The notes under the pieces are model-generated. The model was not told the DNA's origin and searched no databases. It saw nothing but the letters and a program-made list of their open reading frames with translations. A stretch of DNA of 64,000 nt from positions 64,108,241 through 64,172,240 of the forward strand of contig NC_134400.1 of NCBI RefSeq assembly GCF_050003625.1, in the 5' to 3' direction. How positions within the stretch are numbered: position 1 is the stretch's first letter; each line of letters opens with the position of its first letter. Below, piece by piece: positions 11,348 through 26,376 of the stretch. The position numbers and the translations under genes were made by a program. The DNA comes from Haematobia irritans. Lineage: Eukaryota; Arthropoda; Insecta; Diptera; Muscidae.

Positions 11348-12536
11348 TAAAAATACAGCTTATAACATGAACTGATACACATCCAATACTTTCCCTTGTT
11401 TTATAAGTTAACACAAATTAAAAAGTTTGCATATTTCTTGTTGTTGTTATTTCATCAATTTCATGGAATACGCTTTGGTACATCAGCTTGTAGCCAGATC
11501 AAGGAACTCTGTGACTAAGGTGGGTGTGTCCAGAGCGATCTGGCGGTAAGTCGGGTTGGTTTAGCCGGACAAGAGAAAAGAAAACCTGCCAGCGTTCTGG
11601 CAGGTTTTTATGTTATTCCACTGCGTATCACTAGTTTGCGGTGTCCACACTGGCGCTGTATAGTTTACCACTGACCGGCCAATTGCCTTATAGGTAGCAT
11701 AGTAAATTCAGTCTCTCTTTTGTTGGAGGTTTGGTCAATGGTGTGGCAGTAAGGACCTAAGGTTAATTTCATTTACATTTGACTTGACCCATAACAAGTT
11801 GTAGTAATCACACTTAATACTAGCCATGATAAAATTTAAATGATATCAGTTTATCATAACATACCTGATCCCTCACCAACCTCTTTTAATAGTCCCATAG
11901 AAAAGGACCTATAACCTAAAATTTTGTAAATTAATAGTAATTTTGTTTTACTTAGAGCATGTGTTAAACCCTTTTCGTTTTAAGGCTTTCGTTGTTGTTA
12001 ATAAAGTCAATAGATGGACAAAATTTCTAGTTTTTAAAATGTTTAAAAACCTAAAAACTAACTATATTGCAGTTCTCTAATATAATTAAAATACTCTGAA
12101 TGCGACTAGCCAACAAAATGTTTGCAAAAATTTTGCTTGCTGTTATAACTTAATTTGAGAAAGTTTTTAACAAATTGTTTTCTTATATTACAGATTAAGT
12201 TGTTCGCTTCATCCAAACTAAAGCATATTTTAGCGCAATTTCCTTGTTGTCATAACTTTATTAAAATATTAAATTCGAAAGCCGTTAATTTTACACAATT
12301 GGTAAGTACGATGTTTTTCATTTAGATTTTGTAAAGACTTAAGGTGTGTATTAAGGTCGAATTTAGCCGCTAAAAGCAAAAATAAATCTATAAAACAGAA
12401 TAACATAACTTGTTTTTCAAATTTGATAATAACTTCAAGGTGAATGATATGAGGAAAAATTCATTTAGCGCGATAAAGCGAACTTAATACCGGCCTTTAA
12501 GTTGAACATGTTTGTATTCATGTATGTATGTATATA

Positions 12537-13469
12537 AAGGGTGATTCTTTTGAGGTTAGGATTTTCATGCATTAGTATTTGACAGATCACGTGGGATTTC
12601 AGACATGGTGTCAAAGAGAAAGATGCTCAGTATGCTTTGACATTTCATCATGAATAGACTTACTAACGAGCCACAACGTCGAATTTTCAGTGAATGGGCC
12701 CTAGAAAAGTTGGCAGAAAATCCGCTTTTTTATCGACAAATTTTGTTCAGCGATGAGGCTCATTTCTGGTTGAATGGCTACGTAAATAAGCAAAATTGCC
12801 GCATTTGGAGTGAAGAGCAACCAGAAGCCGTTCAAGAACTGCCCATGCATCCCGAAAAATGCACTGTTGGTGTGGTTTGTACGCTGGTGGAATCATTGGA
12901 CCGTATTTTTTCAAAGATGCTGTTGGACGCAACGTTACGGTGAATGGCGATCGCTATCGTTCGATGCTAACAAACTTTTTGTTGCCAAAAATGGAAGAAC
13001 TGAACTTGGTTGACATGTGGTTTCAACAAGATGGCGCTACATGCCACACAGCTCGCGATTCTATGGCCATTTTGAGGGAAAACTTCGGAGAACAATTCAT
13101 CTCAAGAAATGGACCGGTAAGTTGGCCACCAAGATCATGCGATTTGACGCCTTTAGACTATTTTTTGTGGGGCTACGTCAAGTCTAAAATCTACAGAAAT
13201 AAGCCAGCAACTATTCCAGCTTTGGAAGACAACATTTCCGAAGAAATTCGGGCTATTCCGGCCGAAATGCTCGAAAAAGTTGCCCAAAATTGGACTTTCC
13301 GAATGGACCACCTAAGACGCAGCCGCGGTCAACATTTAAATGAAATTATCTTCAAAAAGTAAATGTCATGGACCAATCTAACGTTTCAAATAAAGAACCG
13401 ATGAGATTTTGCAAATTTTATGCGTTTTTTTTTTAAAAAAAGTTATCAAGCTCTTAACAAATCACCCTT
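12537..13469 (+). mobile_element. Tc1/mariner element (933 bp) with TA duplication
   Basis: It begins AAGGGTGATTCTTTTGAGG and ends AACAAATCACCCTT, with TA on both sides. Copy 1 of the surrounding duplication (8119-8141) supplies the exact empty site GTATGTATATATACATACC. It contains a shortened, frame-shifted transposase and is shorter than a full-length mariner, so it is non-autonomous. It is present only in the second duplicate and so postdates the duplication or was lost from copy 1. Confidence 0.93.
12650..13362 (+). pseudogene. Mariner-type transposase, DD41D spacing, truncated and frame-shifted
   Basis: The readable protein starts MNRLTNEPQRRIFSEWALEK. It keeps the first catalytic Asp (LFSDEAHFWLN), the second (WFQQDGATCHTA) and the third (CDLTPLDYFLWG). 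There are 41 residues between the second and third Asp, which marks the DD41D group known from fruit flies rather than classic DD34D mariner. The N-terminal helix-turn-helix DNA-binding half is missing. One base appears deleted near 12866, where KCTVG should read on as a Trp codon; the frame moves to the one ending at 13362 (HLNEIIFKK). Both defects predict no active enzyme. Confidence 0.88.
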
Positions 13470-13473
13470 TATA

Positions 13474-13701
13474 CATACCTATGAATATTGACAGTGGCAG
13501 CGAGAAGATATCAAATTTGTTTTGCCCAAAATGCAAGAGTTTGGCAAGCATGGCATGTGGTTTAAACAAGACGATATATATATAACAAGACGATATATAT
13601 ATCGTCTTGTTTAAACCACATGTCATGCTTGTTAAGCTCTTGCTTTTTGGGTAAAAAAATTGGATATCTTCTCGCTGCCACTGCCAATATTCATAGGTAT
13701 G
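13474..13701. repeat. Long inverted repeat, second copy
   Basis: This is the duplicate of the hairpin at 8136-8363, with the same arms and AT core. The mariner right end lies immediately to its left. Confidence 0.85.
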
Positions 13702-14078
13702 TCCTGGCATTTGTAGCTTTTGCAATATGTCTGGTATTGTTTTCACTCGTTTTCACACATGTTTCGTTGACGAAAAATGAGCTTTGTGCTGAACACAAAT
13801 TTGAACTTCCTTACTTACTTTAATGAAGGTCGACATATAAAAAGTTAGTAAATTAATTTTCCATTTATACATATATATTAAAAAATGATAAGTTTCATAA
13901 AACACGTGAAATTTATTATTTTGAAAGTTGCGGTAGCTTGGATTAACAAATACTATTTACAAAGTAATACATTAAAGCATCAACATTGGGATTCGTATTT
14001 AGGTAAGGTGTGTGTGTAAAGTACATTATATATAATTTAACAGAGATATATCAACTTAAAAAGTATAGAAAATATTAA

Positions 14079-14174
14079 CCCCCATATTCATAAAAGTTAA
14101 CGTAAACTTTAAACCTACTATTACCATACAAATTCCTTCCATAAACTTTCAATAAATTATTATGAATACAGGCA
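14079..14174. mobile_element. 96-bp Harbinger-like MITE, second copy
   Basis: It duplicates 8741-8836: ends CCCCCATATTCATAA and TTATGAATACAGGCA with TAA on both sides. Confidence 0.6.
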
Positions 14175-14397
14175 TAAGTGTATAATTAAGGAAGCATTTC
14201 GATTAATAAACGAATAACTAAAATCTATATAATTTATTATTATTATTATGCATTAAAGTTCAAGTTTTCAATTCCGCCAAAATTAATCTATCAAAATAAG
14301 CAATGAAGCAAGAAACCAACATAAAACTATTCATTAGCCTGGTTGGATCTAATACGCCAATTATATTCGACCAATTATACAATTATATTGTGCCCTT

Positions 14398-16090
14398 ATT
14401 TTACTAGGCTATGCCATCAAATGCATACTTGAACAAAGTAAATAAAAATAGGATTTGCGAAAGATTCGAGGCATCCAAAGAGTGAGAGTTACGATGTATG
14501 ACCGTAGCCGCTGGGGGATTGTTTGTTGCAATTGTTGGCCACATTTGTTAGGCATAACATTCGATTGCTGTTGTATGTGATTAGCATAAATAGCGCGTAA
14601 TGTAGAATCAATTGAAGTCGTGAACTGTTAAAAGCAAAAAAAATTAGTTTATAAAATCAAAATATTTTTACATTTACTTTTCTAAAGATGGTCTTTCTTT
14701 TGCAGTTTTTATGCGTTGAGAACCGTAGCCCGCTTGCGGTGGCTGCTGGTGTTGGACTTTAGCTATAGATGATTCATCTTTATTTTCATTATGAATACGG
14801 TTGCGATCATTGGGGGTGTTTTGCAAAATTTGACTGGGACAAGAGCCGGACCTGAAGATGTAACAAAAAGAAAAATTAAAGATTGTAATATTAACTTTAT
14901 ATGGGTAGAGAAAGTTACCTAACATGCACTGGAGTAATTGTTGATGTGAGTTGTTGTGTTCCGCTTTGTGATTGTTGGTGTTGCTGCTGCGTAGGTTTAC
15001 TTGTGTTTGCTGTGGAATGCTGAAGCAGCCACTATTGCTGCCCCTGGCGAGTTTGATCTTGATTTTATGTGCGTTAAAAAGTTTTTTTCAATCCCGCCGA
15101 AGCGGATGATGTTGATGTCGATGATGATGATGAGGATGAAATACAACCTGTAGTTGTTGGCTTCTCTTTGAGGGCTTCTTTATCCGTGTTTCCTTTGAAG
15201 ACAAATTTTGTTGTGGAATGTTTGAATTTCCAGTGCTTGCCCCCATATGATGTGGTGGTAGATCAGGCGGCAATGCTTGGGGAGGTGTTAAATTTGCCAA
15301 GGTAAGGCGGGCGTTTATATTCTCCAAATCGTGACGCATTGAAGATGAATAATTTGATTGTTGTTGTAGTGTTGGATTACCGCTAAATGTGTGATTACTC
15401 ATTTGCATATGGCTCGATATGTTGGCACAATTTGCAGGTGGAATTAAATTCCAACTATGCATTAGTTGCTGTTGATCCCTGGCTCTTAAGGGTGTCACAT
15501 AGTTTCCCGGAAATATTCCACTCACTTCTTTCCAATTCTTGCCTTTAAAGCAGCCATCCAAACATCTTTCAGTTACCATATAAACACAACCTTTTTTCAA
15601 TTCCAATTCATCGTTCTTTCGTGGTTTGTATGGGTACAAAGCCAAATAGCCCCAAGGCAAAGAAGGTGGGATGTTCTGTTGCACACACAAAACATTATGG
15701 CGCGGTGTTGATGCCGCAGTGTTTGATGCCTGCTGAGATTGATTTTGTTGCGGCGAAGTGTTTTGACTAATGTTAGCAGCTGATAAATGATGTTGTTGCT
15801 CTTGGGCTGCTGTAGTTTGACCTGTAGCCATTGAAGTACTTGGTCCCATTTCGGGTTCAAAGTCATTTGGAACACTTAAGATTTCAGCTGAATGTCGATT
15901 TGTGCTTTGCATAATATTTAAGGCACTGCCATTATTTAATAAAGCATTTAGTGAACCTAATGAAAGAAATGGAAGCTTGTTAGATAAAATTTCTTCTAAG
16001 CCTTGGTGTCAACTTACCTGTACATAATTGATGGGAAAATTTCCTTCCACACCAACTTTCAATTGACCAACATTGGGGAACAGACCTACT
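14398..16090 (-). pseudogene. POSH: POSH (SH3RF)-like gene, partial 3' exons, second copy with an extra upstream exon
   Basis: It is the same as the first copy, with the same SH3 domain, the same Cys in place of Trp and the same frame breaks, so the damage predates the duplication. Beyond the duplication limit the upstream neighbour survives: a donor at 16017 (CAG|GTAAGTTGACACC), a 61-bp intron to the acceptor at 15957, and an exon from about 16085 whose end reads GVEGNFPINYVQ, the end of another SH3 domain. The first half of that SH3 is not intact: the frame needs shifts around 16060-16085 and a stop lies just upstream. No RING or earlier SH3 exon was found to 21 kb. Confidence 0.72.
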
Positions 16091-16750
16091 TATTAAATTT
16101 AACCATCGACAAATTTTCATAACTTTTGCTTCCTCCTTTCTTTCGTAAACATCATACCGAAATCCAAATAAATACTTTCATACATGTTTGAACCAAACAT
16201 AATCAAAGAAGAAGACGTGAAATGGGCAAGTTGTTATTCTTTTTTCTAAGCTAATTCAAAATGTAATTAACAATAGTAACCTTTTTAAATTTAAAAATTA
16301 ATTGTGTTTTTCAGTCAACATCAATTAAATTTTTAATTGAATCAATTAAAAAATTAATTGAATTTTGCTAATGACATCAATTAATTTTTTAATCAAGAAT
16401 TTTTCTATGCCCAATTAAAACTTTGATTGATACTATCATTTTCGTGATTGAAGACATTTCAATTAAAAAATTAATGGGATCAATTAATTTCGTGATTGAA
16501 TCAGAAAAATATTTTTTGCGTGCAAATAAACCTGAATTTATGGCAAGGATGTCACTTGCCATGTTCTTTCTAATTTTTTGTATTTGCTTTAAAAGACATT
16601 TCTTTAGCGCCAAAGGACAATCAAAATTTCATTTCTTTCAGTGTATCCGCTTATTGATCAATTAGTACTTAAAAATTACGATTTCTTATATTTACTTGAA
16701 CATAACAAATCATTTCGTTTAATATATATTCTTCATTCGTATAGATCGGT
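16091..16750. other. AT-rich sequence upstream of the hAT insertion
   Basis: No gene was recognised. 16310-16500 contains alternating TTAATTGA/TCAATTAA blocks that could fold on themselves. Confidence 0.4.
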
Positions 16751-17009
16751 ATAGGGATCAGCGTTGCCGTTTTGGTCCGATCGGACCAAAATTGGTCCAA
16801 AAAATTTCTAATTTTTAAATTTGGTCCGATGGTCGGACCAAACGGAATTTGGTCCAAAAGATTTTTAATTTTTCAATTTATGAAATAAATTTGATAAAAT
16901 TTATAAATATTGTCGTGAGGCCAAAAATTACATGTGCTTAAAATACGAATGCAAAGTTTGACTAGCATAGAAGACATATTTCTCTAAAATAAAGTTTTTT
17001 TCCTTGTCA

Positions 17010-17196
17010 GTAATGCTGGTGGCTTTTCTGAGAGTTTCAATGCTTCTCTAAGTGGTTACACTGCAATGTGGAACGCCGTTCGCACTCGGCTTAAAAAAGG
17101 AGGTAAGAGAGAGGTTCACCAATATGGTATCATAATGGACTGAAAAGCCTAAGTGAGTCTGATACATCGGGCTGCCACCTAACCTAACCTAACCTT
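17010..17196 (+). mobile_element. 5'-truncated SINE inside the hAT element
   Basis: The body (TAATGCTGGTGGC ... AATGTGGAACGCCGTTCG) and tail (TATCATAATGGACTGAAAAG, CGGGCTGCC) match the split SINE at 48404-49866. It ends in three and a half AACCT-type repeats (CACCTAACCTAACCTAACCT). Confidence 0.85.
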
Positions 17197-17454
17197 GTAC
17201 TAAAGTCTATAAATTTTTGCAATGAAGTCGGTTTGTCCTTATTGGACATAAAATTGGGTATCCTAACATGAAAGAAAATTTCCTTTTTCCTAAAGTCAAA
17301 ATGGCTTTAATATTTCTGAAAAATGTTTTCAATTAATTACATCGTCTTTAATATTATTGACAGTTTAGTAAAAGATATTTGTGACGTCAATGTGTCCTCA
17401 CTTCAATTTTCTGCTTCTTTGGTTGGGAATCAATATCAAAATCATTGAGGACAT

Positions 17455-17647
17455 ACGATTAATAATGCAAATTAGAACAGAAACAACAATTTTAAATGGC
17501 AACAGGTTCAATAACAATGGGTCAAAAATGTGTTCGCTGTGCAACACACAAGAGAACGAAAATGTTCAGCACTTTATAGGCAGATGTCCAATTTTGAGGG
17601 AAATAAGAAAAACCTATTTTAAAAAAGAGATTTTATCAGATGATTGA
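17455..17647 (+). pseudogene. LINE ORF2 C-terminal remnant (CCHC-like zinc motif)
   Basis: The readable tail contains MCSLCNTQENENVQHFIGRC followed by PILREIRKTYF. The CxxC...H...C spacing after a Leu/Asn-rich lead is typical of the end of non-LTR retrotransposon ORF2 proteins. Nothing of the reverse transcriptase is left. Confidence 0.65.
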
Positions 17648-17909
17648 TGTCAACAAAAATTGACAACTAAAATTGACTTTAAAATTAGACCTTTTCAAAA
17701 AGTCAATTTTTTCATATCAATCCTTTCTGATTTACTTTATTTTTTTAATAAAATCACTATGTACAACAATAAAATATTTTTTAAAGCAGGTTTCTTCGAA
17801 ATTGGAAATTTGGTCCGCGGAAGGGAATTTTGGTCCGATTATGGAAAAATTTTGGTCCAAAATAAAAATTCGTAGTGGCAACGCTGATAGGGATATAAAT
17901 GACGATCAA

Positions 17910-21567
<3,658 letters not shown>

Positions 21568-21708
21568 AGCAAATTTTTCAAAACGTCAAATCATGGTCCA
21601 TTTCGATTCGTATATTTAGCAGCATCAATACAACGATAAATTCGTTTTTAAAAATTATATACATTTCAATAAAAATCTCATTATCATATTATATGCTACA
21701 GCCTTAAC

Positions 21709-21930
21709 GTGAGTATTAAGTTCGAGTTTAGCCGTTCTGCCATTAGCCATTTTGTCAAATGACTTTTCTTTAATAACCAATTTTAAAGAATATAAACTTT
21801 ACGAAAAGTTGTTTTGGACTGTTCCCCATCAAGTTATAATAAGATTTGCATCTAATAGTTATAACTTTATTATTTTTTACTGATTTGCTTTTGATTTTAG
21901 CGGCTAAACTTGAACTTAATACCCATATTT
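21709..21930. mobile_element. Harbinger-type MITE downstream of the DUF4806 gene
   Basis: The left end is AACGTGAGTATTAAGTTCGA and the right end ACTTGAACTTAATACCCATA; the core shares TTCCCCATCAAGTTATAATA with 51100-52064. Confidence 0.75.
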
Positions 21931-21984
21931 AGAAGAAATCTAGAAGTACAAATAATATTTAATTTAAGTACTGGTACACCGTTA

Positions 21985-22378
21985 TGTTCAATGTGAGTTT
22001 ATTCGTATAAATTGCAATAAATCTATTTTTATTCAAATTAATAAAAATCAAAACAATCGTTTTACTTGACCATAACGACTCCTTTTCAATTCCCCTAAAA
22101 TTCACTTTTTAGACCCTTTTTAAACTCACCTAAACGATCCTTTCTAGCGGACCTTGTCTAACACTTTGAAGGGGCTCCTGTTGGCGTCGTTATAAATTGA
22201 TTAAAAAAGACACCTAATAATTGCACTCATGCGAAACCTTTTTGTAGTAACTTTTACGTGGAACAACTTCTCAATAGTGACGGCGCTTTTCCGACGAGTT
22301 TTTGATATCGTATACGATTGTTTTCGACGTGGTGGAGATTCCCAGAAGTGTCGTCAAATTCCGAAAATGTTGGCAGGG
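21985..22378. mobile_element. CCCTGCC-family TIR element, truncated half
   Basis: It matches the right half of 48856-49640 (GGGGCTCCTGTTGGCGTCGT, CACCTAATAATTGCACTCAT, CGCTTTTCCGACGAGTTTTT) and ends GTTGGCAGGG at 22378. The dinucleotide TG and minisatellite A follow at once. Confidence 0.8.
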
Positions 22379-22575
22379 TGGTGGTCAGGACACTATTTCC
22401 AGCGCTGAGGCCAGGAATGGACTTCGTACACAAAAGTGACAACGGATATTGATAGAGGACATCAATACCTACAATTTGGTGTACCACATCTGGGAAACAC
22501 CGAGTGTAGAACAAAATTTTCCAGAAACTGTTGGATGCACTGGTGGTCAGGACAGTATTTCAAACGTTAAAGCCA
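22379..22575. repeat. Minisatellite family A, about 1.1 units
   Basis: TGGTGGTCAGGACACTATTT starts directly at the end of the TIR element and the unit runs to GGACAGTATTTCAAACG. Confidence 0.85.
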
Positions 22576-24173
22576 AAAATAAACATTAAACACGAAAAGG
22601 AAAACATAACTTAAAATGGGATTTAATAACTTAAATTCTTTCATATGTACAAAGATCATTTATTACATATTTATAATTAATATCATGTTTTTTCTTTTCA
22701 ATAATTATTGTGATGACATGTCGATCGTGCAAAGGGTGCATATTTAAAGTACGTGTTTCGTAAGTTATCTTGGTAACTCTGCTAAAAGTGTTATAACACA
22801 TAACAAAATGGCGGACTGGTGTATAACAGATTCCATGGCATATGTGTGTAAGGTAGTTGCACTTAAAGAACTCATTACACATATTTTTGTTTTCATTAAA
22901 AATGTAGATTATTAATTGCACATAAAATAATAAATTGATTTATGGGTAGAATAAACTACATTCATTAAAAATGTAGATTATTAATCATACATAAAATAAA
23001 TAAATTGATTTATAGGAAGAATAAAATACTTCCTGCGAAAATTGAACAAAATTGTACTTCACATTTTGAGATTTGGACAAAGCGTTGTTAAAACTAGGAA
23101 AATTTATTGCCTTGGTGTACTTTATAACTACAACTCAAGAAATTGTACTCTCTCATAGAAGAAAAACTGAACCAAATGTAAAGGAAAAACTATTAGCGCC
23201 AAATCATTACCATTTTTACCATACAGTAGTTCTTTTTGACAACTTTTGGGAACCGTACTAAAAAATTCTTTTGCTTTAGTTCATATTGAACTTATATGTA
23301 CGGTCATTGAACTGTATATCCACGTTTGGTTCATGAAATGTTTGATACATACTTAAAACAAGTAAAAAATCATTGGGCTGTGGAAAATTTCAAAAAACAT
23401 AATAAAATTTAACTACAAACAAATAATTTCTTTGCACTACAAATAAGTTAAAAATAAGTTGTTTTGCTAAGACAGCTTAAATTTACAAATAAAAAAATAT
23501 TAACAATGTGAACGTAGTATGATCCTACGTTCACATTGTAATTGAAATCTTTCGTTTTCGAGAATTTTGCCTTTCAATACAAAAGAGAGATATCAAATTA
23601 TATAAACATTCACATCTAGTGTGAACATAGTACAGTAGTACGCCCTCATTGTAATTTTACTTTTTCGAGATTTGCAAATAGCATTTTCATATTAATACTA
23701 TGTTCACATTATATGTCTACTTACAATGGATTTCAGTTGAAATATCTACGGATTTCAGTAGTTTTGCAATTGGATTTCAACAAAATCCACTGCACTGTCA
23801 TGCACAATTGGTGCATTATCGTCAATTTATTAGAGAAAACAAACAACCCAAAAATCTTCGTTTTTAGTTAACGATGTATTTATTGTTATATGCACAGAAA
23901 ACAACACAGCTGATTTTAACGATTGTAAATGTAGTTTAAAACGTCTACCGAATAGCTTTGATGTTATTTTTCTTGTTATCCCATCTTAACGATGCGATTC
24001 ATCGTTAAAAAAAAAACAGAATCCCACTACAGACGACAGTAATCGAGTCAAAAATATTGACCACATATTAGAGAAATTTTCCTCATGACTGCCACCTACT
24101 GACGAAGTTTCGCTTCGCAGTGTCGTTCTCTCTGGTAGTATCAGACATAGACAATAGATGTTACCCTGCCAAC
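22576..24173. other. Unassigned AT-rich region with small repeats
   Basis: A two-copy tandem repeat of about 69 bp lies at about 22893-23030 (CATTAAAAATGTAGATTATT). A palindrome lies at 23504-23538 (CAATGTGAACGTAG and its complement around a 7-base loop), and related GTGAACATAGTA motifs at 23620-23710 suggest a MITE family with ACTACGTTCRCA ends. No gene was recognised. Confidence 0.5.
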
Positions 24174-24957
24174 ATTTTTTGAATTTTGGGGCGCTTCTGA
24201 GAATCCCCACTATGTCGAAAACAATCATATACGACATCAAAAACTCGTCGGAAAAGCGCCGTCACTATTGAGAAGTTGTACCACGCCAAGTTACTATGAA
24301 AAAGTTTCTCATCAGTGCAATTATTAGGTGCCTATTTAGATCAATTTCGAAGGACGCCAATAAGAACCCCTGCAAACTATCAGAAAAAGTGCATTTTAAG
24401 GTAATTGTAGAAGAATCATTGTGGTCAAGTAAAGCACGATTGTGTAGATGTTTATTGATTTGATTAAACATTTATAATTTCTTATAAATATAAAATTTTT
24501 CGGTTTATCTCATCACATTTAACATAATTTTTTGCATTAATAAAAGAATGATGTTGAGTTTTAAGTAGCAAGTTACATATTGCAGCGTCTATCAGCCAGT
24601 TTGTTTATTTTCGATGGAGACAGCGTGCCTGGAAAAATATTTGAAAAACGATCACTTTATTCTATTTGGAAAGTCGAAAATTTTTCACCATATACCTTTC
24701 ACAATTTTAAGCGTAATATCTATGTTTTCAGAACTTTATTTTCGTTTTTATTTAAATAAAATATAACAAGCTGGTTGCACTTGACGTTTCACAAAAAATA
24801 AAATGGCTCTTCTAACAGTAGTGATGGCAAAATACTTTCATGTACATTTTGTACTTTTCGATATGCTTCCCCCATCACAGTTCGCGATGGTTGTGGTGAC
24901 ATTTACGAGTCTGTGGTAGCGATGAGGATGAAATGGAACTTTGAAATGCTGGCAGGG
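24174..24957 (-). mobile_element. CCCTGCC-family TIR element, intact (784 bp)
   Basis: It starts CCCTGCCAACATTTTTTGAA and ends TTTGAAATGCTGGCAGGG, flanked by TA on both sides. It is inverted relative to 48856-49640. No transposase frame is present. Confidence 0.88.
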
Positions 24958-24959
24958 TA

Positions 24960-25169
24960 TATAGATAGGCCATGTTTCTCTTTAAAAAAATGTGCCAGTT
25001 CCAAAAATTAATGTTCTGACATTTCGTTTTGATTTTTTCGTAAAGAGTCAGTCCAAAACATTAATTTTCGCGTATTTGCTTTTGTGTTGTTCGTAAAGAG
25101 CAATGCTGCTCAAAATTAAATTTCGTATTTTCGCGGTTTTGGTCACAATTTTTTGTTCAAATATGAACT
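24960..25169. other. Unassigned spacer
   Basis: Two similar blocks (TTTTCGTAAAGAGTCAGTCC and GTTCGTAAAGAGCAATGCTG) suggest an old internal repeat. No gene was seen. Confidence 0.35.
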
Positions 25170-26376
25170 TGTGGTATTAACGGTGGCACTATGAATTTAA
25201 GCTGCGGCTGTAGCTCGCCGGAAATGTGGGTTTCTATCCGTTATTATCCATCCATTGAAATATGAAGTGCCTGGTGTTGATAATAATTTCTCATCTTCCT
25301 AATTTCACAACAATGGACAAGTAGAAATTTAAATTTTCATAACAGAAAAACGGACGGACGGACATTCTTTAAACGTTTTTATAAAATCTAGGATATGAAA
25401 ATTGTTTTATTAATGATTTACCGAACCTGTTGGATGTGGTTCGTCAGGCTACCCCCCCTTAACATGACCCTTATATAGATCATCCTTGAGATCCTTTCAG
25501 CCCATTATTCATATAAAGAATCTCCCAAGAAATTGCCGCGACACTTCTCTTACAAACCAGCTACATCCTCAATCCTTTAATTAAATACTCAGCACATTTT
25601 TAATTTCATAAATCGATTCACATTTCAATATATTGTTTCGAATTCATTATAATGGGTTTCGCGAAATTTTTCATAAATAAAATTGTATATAAACTTATTG
25701 CTATATATCACTTAGAAATAGAAATATATAATAATATACAAATTAATAATGGAATGCTAATAATAAAATCCAAATTGTATTAACTTTTTCTTATCAACAT
25801 CATTCGTTACGTGATTTTCCAGTTACGTAACAAATTTTATGCAAAAATTTACGTCTTCTTTTTACTTTCTTGTAACTTTCAATTTCTTGTTTTTTTGAAT
25901 ATTGTTTTTTTTATGTATTTATTTGGAGTGGTCAATTTTTAAAGAATTTGCTCATATGTATGTCTGCAACATGTTGTTATATTACATGTACTCACTCAAC
26001 ATTGTTTTCATAGTAGAGGTTATTAACCTCGGGATTTCTTGTGTCTCTAGGGATGATATGTCCCAAATTGTCATTAGCCAAATCACAGATGAATTTCCAA
26101 CTGATGAGACCAGTACCTTCATAGGGTTTCCAAATCCCAAACGTCTTGACAGAAATCCTACAATCCCCAATATACCACATACAACAAATTAGATATGAAA
26201 AAAAAATGTAACATTTGTGCTGGTGCACTTTGTTCATTTTTCTTACCCGAGGTGTATTTTACAAAATGAGCAATAGTTTCACAAATCCAATCAATTGCTG
26301 TAGTACTGTCGCCAACAATATCTACATTCGAAACAAAGAACACTATAATCTCGTTCGGAGTATTTTATACTTTCTA

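Larger units (their letters stand above)
10668..16005. repeat. Tandem duplication, second copy with mariner insert (5338 bp)
   Basis: The second copy repeats 6265-10667 with an offset of 4403 bp up to the mariner insertion, then 5338 bp. It includes the N-terminal exons of the Harbinger transposase and the Harbinger right end (10668-11347), the hairpin, the small MITEs and the POSH fragment. It ends at CTTCTAAGCCTTG, beyond which unique sequence (GTGTCAACTTACC) continues; this is the ancestral right flank. Confidence 0.92.
16759..17886. mobile_element. Non-autonomous hAT element with 8-bp target duplication
   Basis: The ends are CAGCGTTGCC and GGCAACGCTG. Perfect 8-bp direct repeats ATAGGGAT flank it at 16751-16758 and 17887-17894, the length typical of hAT. 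Subterminal GGTCCGA/GGTCCAA motifs are repeated several times at both ends, likely transposase-binding sites. It holds no transposase, but carries a SINE (17010-17196) and a LINE remnant (17455-17647). It lies just 5' of the start codon of the DUF4806 gene. Confidence 0.92.

Noticed and set aside
17155..17196. Short CCTAACCTAACCT run as an interstitial telomere
   Set aside because: Only three to four repeats, always at the end of SINE or LINE copies and in their 3' orientation, so it is a retroelement tail.
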